Of a DNA stretch of 45,563 bases, positions 9,404 through 17,068 are shown piece after piece. The notes beneath the pieces are model-generated. The model saw only the letters and a list, made by a program, of their open reading frames with translations, was not told the DNA's origin and did not search any database. This stretch comes from Pirellulales bacterium (GTDB lineage: Bacteria > Planctomycetota > Planctomycetia > Pirellulales > JACPPG01). The stretch's first letter is position 1, and each line of letters begins with the position of its first letter. The stretch covers positions 1 to 45,563 of the forward strand of contig DASXEJ010000302.1 in the NCBI GenBank assembly GCA_036490175.1. Reading direction: 5' to 3'. The position numbers and the translations under genes were made by a program.

Positions 9404-10741
9404 ATGCCGACTTTTCAATTCGAAGCGATGGACGCCACAGGTCAGGAAATCAAGGACCTGATCGAGGCGCCGAGCGAAGAAGAAGCGCAGGCCACAATTC
9501 GGCAGATGGGATACTTCGTCACGAAGATCTCCGTCAAAAAAGCCCGTAAGGCCGCGGCTGAAAAAAAGAAAAGCGGCAAGAAAAAAAGCTTTGCCATCGG
9601 CGGCGTCAACAGCAAGGTCCTCACCACCTTCACCCGCCAATTGTCCATTCTACAGGACGCCGGCCTGCCGATTCTTCGCAGCCTGCGCATTCTGGAAGGG
9701 CAACAAAAAGGTGGCCGGCTGAAAAACAGTCTGATCGACGTCTGCGACGACATCGAATCCGGCTCGACGCTGTCCGAAGCGATGGGCAAGCAGCACAAGG
9801 CGTTCGACCGCCTGTACGTCAACATGATCAAGGCCGGCGAGGCCGGCGGTGCCCTGGAAGTGATTCTCCGCCGCCTGGCTGAGTTCCAAGAGAAGTCGGA
9901 GTCGCTCAAGCGCAAGGTCAAAGGCGCGCTTGTGTACCCGGTGGTCGTGATCTGCGTCGCGGTCGGCATCTTGGTCTTCATCATGTACAAGATCGTGCCG
10001 GAGTTCATCAAGATCTTCGACGGCTTCGGTCTCAAGCTACCGGCCATGACGGTGTTGCTAGTGAACATGAGCTACGCCACGGTCCACTTTTGGTACTTGA
10101 TCCCAGTCATTCCCATCAGCTTCTGGCTGGTCGTCAAGCTGATTCGCAAATTTCGCCACGGCCGCGCCGGCTGGGACCTGTTCCTGTTGAAGATGCCGGT
10201 GTTCGGCCAGATCATTGAAAAGAACATCGTGGCCCGCACCACCCGCACCCTCGGCACGCTGGTGGCCAGCGGTGTGCCGATTCTCGAAGCGCTGAACATC
10301 ACGCGCGAGACGTCTGGCAACGCGGTCTTCGAGAACATGTACACCAAAATTTACGAATCGATTCGCGAGGGCGAGTCGATTTCGCGACCGATGAAGGAAT
10401 TTTCCCGGCCGAAGTTCCACATCATGGCCGTGTTCTTCTGGTTTGTGTTCGTGGCCGGCCCGGTCGGCGTGCTGGTCTACCTCACACGCATGAATACACG
10501 TATCGTCGACGACCTGGTCGTGAACATGGTCGACGTGGGCGAGGAAACCGGCGAGCTCGACACGATGTTGTACAAAGTCGCCGATAACTACGACGAAGAA
10601 GTGGCCGTACTCACCGAGAGCCTGGTGAGCCTGCTCGAGCCACTTATGATCGTGATCCTGGGCGTCATGGTGGGCTTCATCGTGATCGCGCTGTTCTTGC
10701 CGCTGATCGACCTGATCACCAACCTGTCGGGTGGAAAGTAA
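9404..10741 (+). CDS. pilC: PilC/GspF-family inner-membrane platform protein
   Basis: Polytopic membrane protein that couples the assembly ATPase to pilin insertion. 445 residues, start ATG 9404 with a GGAG upstream. Two T2SSF domains: residues about 73-196 (FTRQLSILQDAGLPILRSL, then a conserved AGEAGGAL motif) and about 275-434 (TRTLGTLVASGVPILEALNI, then VGEETGELD). Membrane segments are predicted near 176-196, 225-246 and 413-434. Between the two halves of the second domain there is an extra stretch (about 334-375) containing a hydrophobic segment (HIMAVFFWFVFVAGPVGVLV); the usual family goes almost directly from the SRPM-like motif to the VGEETG motif. That adds a predicted fourth helix and would alter topology. 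The N-terminal 60 residues have the usual beta region plus a Lys-rich linker. Confidence 0.93.
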   Translation: MPTFQFEAMDATGQEIKDLIEAPSEEEAQATIRQMGYFVTKISVKKARKAAAEKKKSGKKKSFAIGGVNSKVLTTFTRQLSILQDAGLPILRSLRILEGQQKGGRLKNSLIDVCDDIESGSTLSEAMGKQHKAFDRLYVNMIKAGEAGGALEVILRRLAEFQEKSESLKRKVKGALVYPVVVICVAVGILVFIMYKIVPEFIKIFDGFGLKLPAMTVLLVNMSYATVHFWYLIPVIPISFWLVVKLIRKFRHGRAGWDLFLLKMPVFGQIIEKNIVARTTRTLGTLVASGVPILEALNITRETSGNAVFENMYTKIYESIREGESISRPMKEFSRPKFHIMAVFFWFVFVAGPVGVLVYLTRMNTRIVDDLVVNMVDVGEETGELDTMLYKVADNYDEEVAVLTESLVSLLEPLMIVILGVMVGFIVIALFLPLIDLITNLSGGK

Positions 10742-10752
10742 GGAGCCTTGTC

Positions 10753-12036
10753 GTGAGAACCATGCTGAATCACAGAAACGCTGAACGCGAAGCGCGGAAC
10801 GCGGAACTGATAGCACACGCATCCAGGCGGCCGGAAGCGCGGCCCGGGATCTCCGTTCGTCGCATAGCGATTAGCACTCCTCGTTCAGCGTTTCGCCGCG
10901 GCTTCACCATGGTCGAACTGATGATGTCGCTGATCATCATGGGCCTGCTGGTATCGCTCTTGGGCGTCGCCGTGGGGTTTGCCGTCAACAAGGCCAAAGA
11001 AGTCCGCATGACATCCGAGATCAGCAATCTCGATGTAGCGTTTCAAAACTACAAGAACCAATTCGGTGGCGAGTATCCGCCGTGCATGGCTGTTCCAATT
11101 CTGGGTGGAACTCAGTTGACATCGCCGTCTCGACTCGACTTGTTCAACCGCGCACTGCGCAAACGATTTGCGCGATACACGTTAGATTACTTGACCTTAA
11201 GGTCGATTTTGGCAAATGGTGCTGGCGCATCGAACCTGAACCCGCCTCCCTGGACAGTAAGCAGCATTAGTACCGGCCAGCACATTGCGCTTGATCTACA
11301 AACATTAGATGCAGCCGAGGCGCTCGTTTTTTGGCTGGCTGGCCCCCCGGCACCGCTCAATGTTGCGTCGTCAACGATCTTGTATGGTTTTAGTGCCAAT
11401 CCGACGAACCCATTTCAGCAGGCCGGGTCACGTTTGCCGAGCCTTTTTGACTTCGACGAAACTCGTCTGACGGATGTCGACGGCGACGGTTGGCCTGAGT
11501 ATACGCCAGCGGGGACGAGCAATAAGTCGATTGGCATGGCGCCCTTCGTGTACTTCGAGCCCGCAAGCATGACGTACATCAATTTGCAGAATAACAGCCA
11601 ACTGATCGCGTGTTACCCGCCGAAGGTGACTGCTATTCCAATTGGCGCTCCGACCTACGCTCCTCAGGGCAATCCGCCCCAGCTGCCGGTTCAGCCAGGA
11701 ACATACGGCAATTCCGGCCTCGGTGCAGAGTGGGGCTTGGCCGTGCCCTATCCGACGAGTGTCAATACCAGCACCACGAATTACACGTTTACCTTCTGGA
11801 ATCCCAAGAAGTTCCAGATCATCTGCGCCGGGGCCGATTCGGATTACGGCGGGTCAAATTATGAACCGCCACCACCCGAATCGTCTGGCGGTGGCCGCGC
11901 TAACATGCCAGTCCTGCCGCAAACGGCAAAGCAAGGCGCGACGGGCTTTATCGGCACGCCCATTTTGCTGCAGGGCGATCTCGACAATTTGACCAACTTC
12001 ACCACGGGCAAACTCGAAGATTTCACACCGCAATAA
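10753..12036 (+). CDS. GspG-like type II/IV pseudopilin 1
   Basis: Prepilin-type protein of 427 residues. The cleavage motif is RRG|FTMVELMMSLIIMGLLVS, with Gly50 at -1 and Glu at +5, followed by the hydrophobic pilin helix (51-78). Downstream, EISNLDVAFQNYKNQFGGEYPP matches the GspG pattern. A Ca-binding-like DVDGDG starts at Asp241. The start is the GTG at 10753 with an AGGAG Shine-Dalgarno at 10741-10745; an ATG at 10762 is possible. Either start leaves a leader of 47-50 residues, long for a prepilin, and no nearer start codon is seen. The leader includes a repeated ARNAE-like stretch. The globular part is much larger than typical GspG (about 140 residues). It follows pilC by 11 bases and is probably co-transcribed with it. 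Confidence 0.85.
   Translation: MRTMLNHRNAEREARNAELIAHASRRPEARPGISVRRIAISTPRSAFRRGFTMVELMMSLIIMGLLVSLLGVAVGFAVNKAKEVRMTSEISNLDVAFQNYKNQFGGEYPPCMAVPILGGTQLTSPSRLDLFNRALRKRFARYTLDYLTLRSILANGAGASNLNPPPWTVSSISTGQHIALDLQTLDAAEALVFWLAGPPAPLNVASSTILYGFSANPTNPFQQAGSRLPSLFDFDETRLTDVDGDGWPEYTPAGTSNKSIGMAPFVYFEPASMTYINLQNNSQLIACYPPKVTAIPIGAPTYAPQGNPPQLPVQPGTYGNSGLGAEWGLAVPYPTSVNTSTTNYTFTFWNPKKFQIICAGADSDYGGSNYEPPPPESSGGGRANMPVLPQTAKQGATGFIGTPILLQGDLDNLTNFTTGKLEDFTPQ
10775..10894. repeat. 13-base inverted repeat within prepilin leader coding region
   Basis: GAAACGCTGAACG at 10775-10787 is exactly reverse-complementary to CGTTCAGCGTTTC at 10882-10894. Both arms lie in the segment encoding the long prepilin leader, 94 bases apart. 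Confidence 0.6.
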
Positions 12037-12046
12037 GTAACTTCCG

Positions 12047-12064
12047 TGGTGCCAGCCGGCACCA
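12047..12064 (+). terminator. short hairpin after pseudopilin 1
   Basis: TGGTGCC at 12047-12053 pairs with GGCACCA at 12058-12064 (7 bp, loop AGCC), ten bases after the stop of pseudopilin 1. There is no T run, so it could be an attenuator, an mRNA-stability hairpin or a partial terminator that sets the ratio of the first pseudopilin to the rest. Confidence 0.3.
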
Positions 12065-12180
12065 GCGCTAACATATTTATTTCCGTGACGCCGATCGCGC
12101 TACAGAAGCGCGTGCGGGCGGCACGTGGGCGTGGCCAGGAGTGTGAGACAGGTGGCATCGAGAACGGATCGGAATAGGCA

Positions 12181-13536
12181 ATGTCCGTCGAAGACAAAAA
12201 CCGCTGGCAAACGGCAGGTAGCTGGCACCGTGGTGTGCAAAGCGCGCCGTCCCAAGCGCTGAACCTTGAACGCCCGACACCACCTCGCGCGAGCTTCACA
12301 AGGCGCGCGGCCTCGTGCGTTTCTGCCCCGTCGTCATTCAGCATTTGTCGTTCCGTGATTCATTCCGCCCGTTCATCGTTCATCATTTCACATTCATCAT
12401 TACGGCCAGCCTTCACACTCGTCGAACTGCTAGTCGCGATCATCATCATTGCCATCCTGGCTGGCCTGTTCTTGGGCGCCCTAGGTAAGGCACAACAAGC
12501 CGCCAACATCGCCAACACGCAGGCCTTGATCGCCAAGCTCAACAGCCAGCTCATGCTCCGCTACGAGTCGTACCGAACGCGGCGACTGCCGATCAGCACA
12601 ACGACACTGGGCCTTGGTATCAGCGTATACAACGCCACTAATACCCCGCTGATCCTGCCTGGCCAGTGCTTTGCGGCCTATCGTCTGGCGGCAATTCGCG
12701 AGCTGATGCGCATGGAGTTGCCTGATCGGTATGCAGACATGATGACGGCCAACAATTCGTATAACCTTCCGTTCGGCATTCCAATTGTGCCCCAATACAT
12801 CACTTTCGACGGGTCCACATGGTATCCCGGTCCAATCGGCGGCTCATTCATGATTCAACCGACGGCCGTGAATCTTTCCTATCAGCGTCGGTGCAATACC
12901 AACGCTCAGGGTGCGCCGTCACCGCAGTTTGAGGACGCCGAATGCTTGTACATGATCATCACGACCGGTCTCAGCGACAATACGGTGGCCAACGAGCAGA
13001 TTAACCCCGCAAACGTGGGTGACGTCGACGGTGACGGCATGCCCGAGTTTATTGACGCCTGGGGCAATCCGATTCGCTTTTTGCGATGGGCCCCCGGATT
13101 CATATCCGATATGCAGCCGCAGGACGCAACGAACAGTCCCAGTGATCCCAATTTCACTGCGACCAGACACGATCCATTTGATCCGTTGAAATTGCAGCAT
13201 CCATTTGCGGCGGCCGGCCACAATTTTCAAAGCTCTCCCGCGGCCACAGCCTATGACGGTATGGCGCTCTACCCATTGATTTATTCCATGGGTCCCGATC
13301 GCACGGGGGACATCCAACGTCCGTCCACCGACGCACACGGTTTCGCGCTAGCGTCGAACAATTGGGCCTGCACGTTTCAAACGATTTTCATGACGTCATC
13401 GCAAGCGTTCCACGTTTACGACCCGTATAGCGTCGGTAACGGTGGCAATCTTGCAGGTGCGCCCTTCGACGAAGACGGCGATGGCGATCCGAACGGCGGA
13501 GCAGACAACATTCACAACCATTTGATCGGTCAATAG
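12181..13536 (+). CDS. GspG-like type II/IV pseudopilin 2
   Basis: Prepilin-type protein. The processing site is LRPA|FTLVELLVAIIIIAILAG (Ala77 at -1, Glu at +5), followed by the usual helix; Ala instead of Gly at -1 is tolerated by prepilin peptidases. The mature part has about 374 residues with two DxDxDG motifs (from Asp281 and Asp430) that could bind calcium, and a GNPIRFLRW motif of the kind seen in GspG-like proteins. The ATG at 12181 would give a 77-residue leader. Much of that leader is encoded by degenerate ATTCATC repeat sequence (12332-12404), so the true start may be a GTG at 12355, giving a 19-residue leader; neither has a clear Shine-Dalgarno. The mature protein is secure, the start is not. 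Confidence 0.8.
   Translation: MSVEDKNRWQTAGSWHRGVQSAPSQALNLERPTPPRASFTRRAASCVSAPSSFSICRSVIHSARSSFIISHSSLRPAFTLVELLVAIIIIAILAGLFLGALGKAQQAANIANTQALIAKLNSQLMLRYESYRTRRLPISTTTLGLGISVYNATNTPLILPGQCFAAYRLAAIRELMRMELPDRYADMMTANNSYNLPFGIPIVPQYITFDGSTWYPGPIGGSFMIQPTAVNLSYQRRCNTNAQGAPSPQFEDAECLYMIITTGLSDNTVANEQINPANVGDVDGDGMPEFIDAWGNPIRFLRWAPGFISDMQPQDATNSPSDPNFTATRHDPFDPLKLQHPFAAAGHNFQSSPAATAYDGMALYPLIYSMGPDRTGDIQRPSTDAHGFALASNNWACTFQTIFMTSSQAFHVYDPYSVGNGGNLAGAPFDEDGDGDPNGGADNIHNHLIGQ
12332..12404. repeat. degenerate ATTCATC-type repeat overlapping prepilin leader
   Basis: Dense run of ATTCAGC, GTTCATC, ATCATTT and ATTCATCATT units. CGTCATTCAGCATTT at 12332-12346 matches 9367-9381 with one mismatch. 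Translated in frame it gives the Ser/His/Ile-rich leader of pseudopilin 2. Confidence 0.45.
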
Positions 13537-13587
13537 CGGCGCGAGGCGATTCCTTTCTTTGTCTCGATGATCTCTGTAAGTAGGCGT

Positions 13588-14973
13588 ATGCACGTGGACC
13601 AAGTACTTCATCAACGCCGCCGACACGTCCGTGGCGTCACACTGCTAGAACTCTTGGTCGTGATCACGATCATGGTCCTGTTGGCGGCCGCGGCCGTGCC
13701 GGTATTCGCGCCGGCGATGCAAAATCGCCAGATTCGTGAAGCGTCGCGAACGGTTGGCACGTTTATTACCGGTGCCCGGAATCGCGCTTTGCAAACCGGC
13801 CGGCCGGTGGGCGTGGTGCTCGAACGCTTGCAGGGAATGAACGACGCTTGTGTGTCGCTATCGTATGCCGAGGTGCCGCCCCCTTACTCGGGCGATGCGT
13901 CGAATTCGACCGCCCTGGTTCAATACTACAACGGTCAGGCGTTCCTGGCCGCCTTGACACCGTACTACAGCGGCAGCGTCCTCAACAGCTCGCTCGACGT
14001 AGGTTGGATGGGTGCCATCCGCATCGGCGATATGATTCGCTTCAACTTTCAGGGCCCGTATTTTCAAATCCTCACGCCGCTCAATCCAGCGTCCTACGAT
14101 TTCACGACAGGTTTTTTGACCGGGGATCCCGCCACACCACCTGGTGCGAATCCTCCCTACTATTATATGTGGCCGCTGGGTATCGTGCCCGGATCGAACA
14201 CCGTCCCGCCCAACAGCGGCGGAGGGACCACGGGCTTTCGCTACCAGATCGTTCGCGCACCGATCAGGATGGCCGCTGGCGCCGTGCAACTGCCCGGCCC
14301 CACGGTCATCGACTTGAGCTTCTCGGGCTTCAATGGCGGCAGCAATCTGGTCGACACCGGCGGCATGCAAAACGCCGCGCATAACACGAACATCTCTCCG
14401 TGGGTGTACAGCTATTCCTTCCAGCCGCTATGGCCGCGCGTTGGCGCCCCGTCTGTAGCCACGAGCAATTGTCCGTTTACCAACCCTCTTAATTCGAACT
14501 TACCGCGTGATGACACCTCTTCGGTGATCATCACGTTCAACCCCTCGGGCGGCGTCGACTGGATCTGGTGCTGGCCGAATGGCGGATACAGCCCAATGAC
14601 AAATCCGGCCAACACGTCGCCGCTCCCTCTATTGGCGCCGCAATCGAACCCTGTGCCGGCTCCGGTCAAGGCGACCACGCCAATTCACTTGCTCGTGGGC
14701 AAGCGCGAGTTGCTGCCGCTCCCCTCGTTGGGTCCGCCGCCGAACACGAACCCTAACAGCTCGAGCTTTCAGCCCTATGCCAACTGGCAGGACTTGACCA
14801 ATTTCTGGGTCACGATCAATCCTCAGTCGGGCACGGTGACGGTCGTCGAGAACGCCGCGTCGACCACGGCCATCAACAACAACGGCTACCTCAATAGCGG
14901 TTACGGTTCGTTTGTCGAGCTTATGGAGGCGCGGCAATTGGCCCTTCAGTCCATGCGCGCGAGAGGCCAGTAA
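13588..14973 (+). CDS. GspH/FimT-like pseudopilin
   Basis: Prepilin-type minor pseudopilin. From the ATG at 13588 (461 residues) the leader is 16 residues, ending RRHVRG, with cleavage before VTLLELLVVITIMVLL; Glu is at +5. The segment after the helix, EASRTVGTFITGARNRALQ followed by GRPVGVVLE, is the GspH/FimT signature. An in-frame ATG at 13567 would lengthen the leader to 23 residues; neither has a strong Shine-Dalgarno. The C-terminal region is Pro/Asn/Thr-rich, much longer than in model GspH proteins (about 170 residues), and probably faces the periplasm or surface. The stop at 14971-14973 is one base from the next start, so the two genes are likely coupled. Confidence 0.85.
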   Translation: MHVDQVLHQRRRHVRGVTLLELLVVITIMVLLAAAAVPVFAPAMQNRQIREASRTVGTFITGARNRALQTGRPVGVVLERLQGMNDACVSLSYAEVPPPYSGDASNSTALVQYYNGQAFLAALTPYYSGSVLNSSLDVGWMGAIRIGDMIRFNFQGPYFQILTPLNPASYDFTTGFLTGDPATPPGANPPYYYMWPLGIVPGSNTVPPNSGGGTTGFRYQIVRAPIRMAAGAVQLPGPTVIDLSFSGFNGGSNLVDTGGMQNAAHNTNISPWVYSYSFQPLWPRVGAPSVATSNCPFTNPLNSNLPRDDTSSVIITFNPSGGVDWIWCWPNGGYSPMTNPANTSPLPLLAPQSNPVPAPVKATTPIHLLVGKRELLPLPSLGPPPNTNPNSSSFQPYANWQDLTNFWVTINPQSGTVTVVENAASTTAINNNGYLNSGYGSFVELMEARQLALQSMRARGQ

Positions 14974-14974
14974 T

Positions 14975-16837
14975 ATGATGAAGACAACACTCGGCCATCA
15001 CCGACGCGGTATCTCGCTCATCGAAGTATTGTTCGCGATGGGCATCTTGTCGGTGGGCATTCTGGCCATGGCGGCGCTACTGCCGCTGGGCGTCTACGAA
15101 ATGGGCCAGGCCGACATGCTCGATCAGACGAGCACGCTAGGCCGGGCCGCCTTCCGAGACCTGGAAATCCGCGGCTATCTGCAACCGAAAATGTGGGTCG
15201 ATACGCAAGTCGGCATGCTCGTTGCGCCAGTGCTTAATCCCGATCCGGATCCGAATTGCCTCACGGGTCCTACACCGGGCTCGGGCGCCGCAAATCCAGC
15301 GCCTGGGCAGCGTTTGGTCGCGTACCAATATCTGCCGGAAAACTGCCTATCGCTCTTTGGACAGACGGTGCCAGGCCAGTACCAACTTGTCACCGCGCCT
15401 CCATACACGCCGTCATCGACCAACACTCCGCAATCGATTCCGTTCGCATTGCCGACCACCTTTAACAACTATCCCGCGAACAACCATACGCAACCTATTG
15501 CCTGGAACCCGCTCACGAACACGCCCTTGGCGCCAATTATCACCGACATCGCACTTCGAGCCGCTCCCGTCTATACCGCGCTGTATCCCACCTATGGATT
15601 GGCGCTTCCACTTTCGGTGCCTCCCTTCACGGCCACCGAGTCGCCGCTGGTTATTCTCGATCCCTTGATGGTGGGCGCGATGGGCCTGAAATATCTTTCG
15701 ACCCAAGTTCCTTATTCCGTACCGACTGGGACAGCAACGGTCCCCAATCTCGGATCGCTTTCGCCGAATTCAAATCCATGGACGAACATCCAAACATTCC
15801 CTTATCAACAAACGTACGTACCCGGCGCGCCAATTATTCCCCGCCTGACGTTGCTGGAATCGCGGCTGCCGCCATTTTCTGTTCCAGGCGCGCCACCTTC
15901 CGCTGCACCACAGCCACCGATCTGGCCGTCGACATGGACCGAGGGCAACTGGACCACTCCGCGGTTCATGCCCTTTGCGGCGGCGGACCGCATCTTTCGT
16001 TCGGCCGATGATTTGGCGTTCAATGTTCTCGATCCAACAGACCGCACGCGTGATCGGCCCACACGATCCATGAATTATGATTCTGGAGTTACGCAACCTT
16101 TGCCGCAGCAAGTGCAATATCAGGGCAACTATTCGTGGTTCGTAATGATCGCCCCATCGCAGGGCGAATCCGATACAACCGCTGGTGACTTGGGGGTGGA
16201 TCCCATTTTGAGCCCCGATACCAAGGCCCTGACCGCGTCGCGACAATTCACCGCATCGGTCGTGGTTTGCCAGAACCGTGTGCTGGATGTACCCCCCCCC
16301 CCGAGCATCGCGGCCGATTTCCGCCCCAGCGAGTGGATGGTGCCGGCAAACGTGTACGCCGGCGGCCTGGGCGGTGGCGACGTGACACTCTACGGTGTCG
16401 ATGGGGTACGTAGCGCCTGGCTCGCAGGCGTGCGTCCGGGCAGTTGGCTGATGCTCTCAGGCATCACCGTCTCGGCCGAAATCCGTATGGACCTGAACAC
16501 CGGTTCGCAAGTGTATTGGCCCAAGTTCAAGCCCGTTGCCGATTGGTATCGCATCGTTGCGGTTGACGACGGATCAGGCCTCACGCCAACCGGCGGTATG
16601 CTCAATGTCACTTTGGCGGGCAGCGATTGGCCACAACCGAATTTCTACCCAAACCCGGTCAATTTTGGAGCGACCCCGCCGATCCCAGGAGTCCAACTCG
16701 TCAATCTCAATCCCAATTCGAATCCGATTCTTAGCGGCACTCCCATCTATACCTACGCCACGGTTGTCGAAGGCGTCGTGGGGGTTTATCAGAAGACGAT
16801 CAGCTTCGACGGAGATTCTTTGTTCTCGTCTCATTGA
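14975..16837 (+). CDS. GspI/PilV-like pseudopilin
   Basis: Prepilin-type minor pseudopilin of 620 residues. A 12-residue leader, MMKTTLGHHRRG, precedes ISLIEVLFAMGILSVGILAM (Glu at +5), the GspI/PilV-type helix. The ATG at 14975 is one base after the preceding stop and has a GAGAGG Shine-Dalgarno inside the upstream gene. The rest is a long, Pro/Asn/Thr-rich domain with no enzyme motif. At codons 439-443 the DNA runs through eleven consecutive C (16292-16302), encoding Pro residues; gain or loss of one C would truncate the protein, so it may be phase-variable. It is about four times longer than model GspI (about 120-130 residues). Confidence 0.85.
   Translation: MMKTTLGHHRRGISLIEVLFAMGILSVGILAMAALLPLGVYEMGQADMLDQTSTLGRAAFRDLEIRGYLQPKMWVDTQVGMLVAPVLNPDPDPNCLTGPTPGSGAANPAPGQRLVAYQYLPENCLSLFGQTVPGQYQLVTAPPYTPSSTNTPQSIPFALPTTFNNYPANNHTQPIAWNPLTNTPLAPIITDIALRAAPVYTALYPTYGLALPLSVPPFTATESPLVILDPLMVGAMGLKYLSTQVPYSVPTGTATVPNLGSLSPNSNPWTNIQTFPYQQTYVPGAPIIPRLTLLESRLPPFSVPGAPPSAAPQPPIWPSTWTEGNWTTPRFMPFAAADRIFRSADDLAFNVLDPTDRTRDRPTRSMNYDSGVTQPLPQQVQYQGNYSWFVMIAPSQGESDTTAGDLGVDPILSPDTKALTASRQFTASVVVCQNRVLDVPPPPSIAADFRPSEWMVPANVYAGGLGGGDVTLYGVDGVRSAWLAGVRPGSWLMLSGITVSAEIRMDLNTGSQVYWPKFKPVADWYRIVAVDDGSGLTPTGGMLNVTLAGSDWPQPNFYPNPVNFGATPPIPGVQLVNLNPNSNPILSGTPIYTYATVVEGVVGVYQKTISFDGDSLFSSH
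16292..16302. repeat. 11-C homopolymer inside pseudopilin CDS
   Basis: An uninterrupted run of eleven C in frame in the GspI/PilV-like gene, preceded by GTA and followed by GAGC. It is a slip-prone tract of the size found in bacterial contingency loci. It could also be a site of sequencing error, but the frame as given is open. Confidence 0.9.
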
Positions 16838-17068
16838 ATATATCGCGCGTGAAACGCGCCGACGGTGGGCGACCCAGTCGTACCCGAGACAGTCATGCCC
16901 ACGCAAACTTGAAGCAACCTAAGACTGAGCAGCAAAACTCTCCTTAAGACCATTCCGCCGACCAGCCAGTACGGCGGTAAATCATTTCGGCAGCATTAGC
17001 AAACAGCGACGACGGGCAGGGGCGAGTGACATCGACCCACAGGCAGGGTCAGCGAAAGAAGCATCATC

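Noticed and set aside
10058..10822. Minus-strand frame of 254 codons opposite pilC
   Set aside because: Antisense shadow, His/Gln/Asp-rich, with no Shine-Dalgarno or domain.
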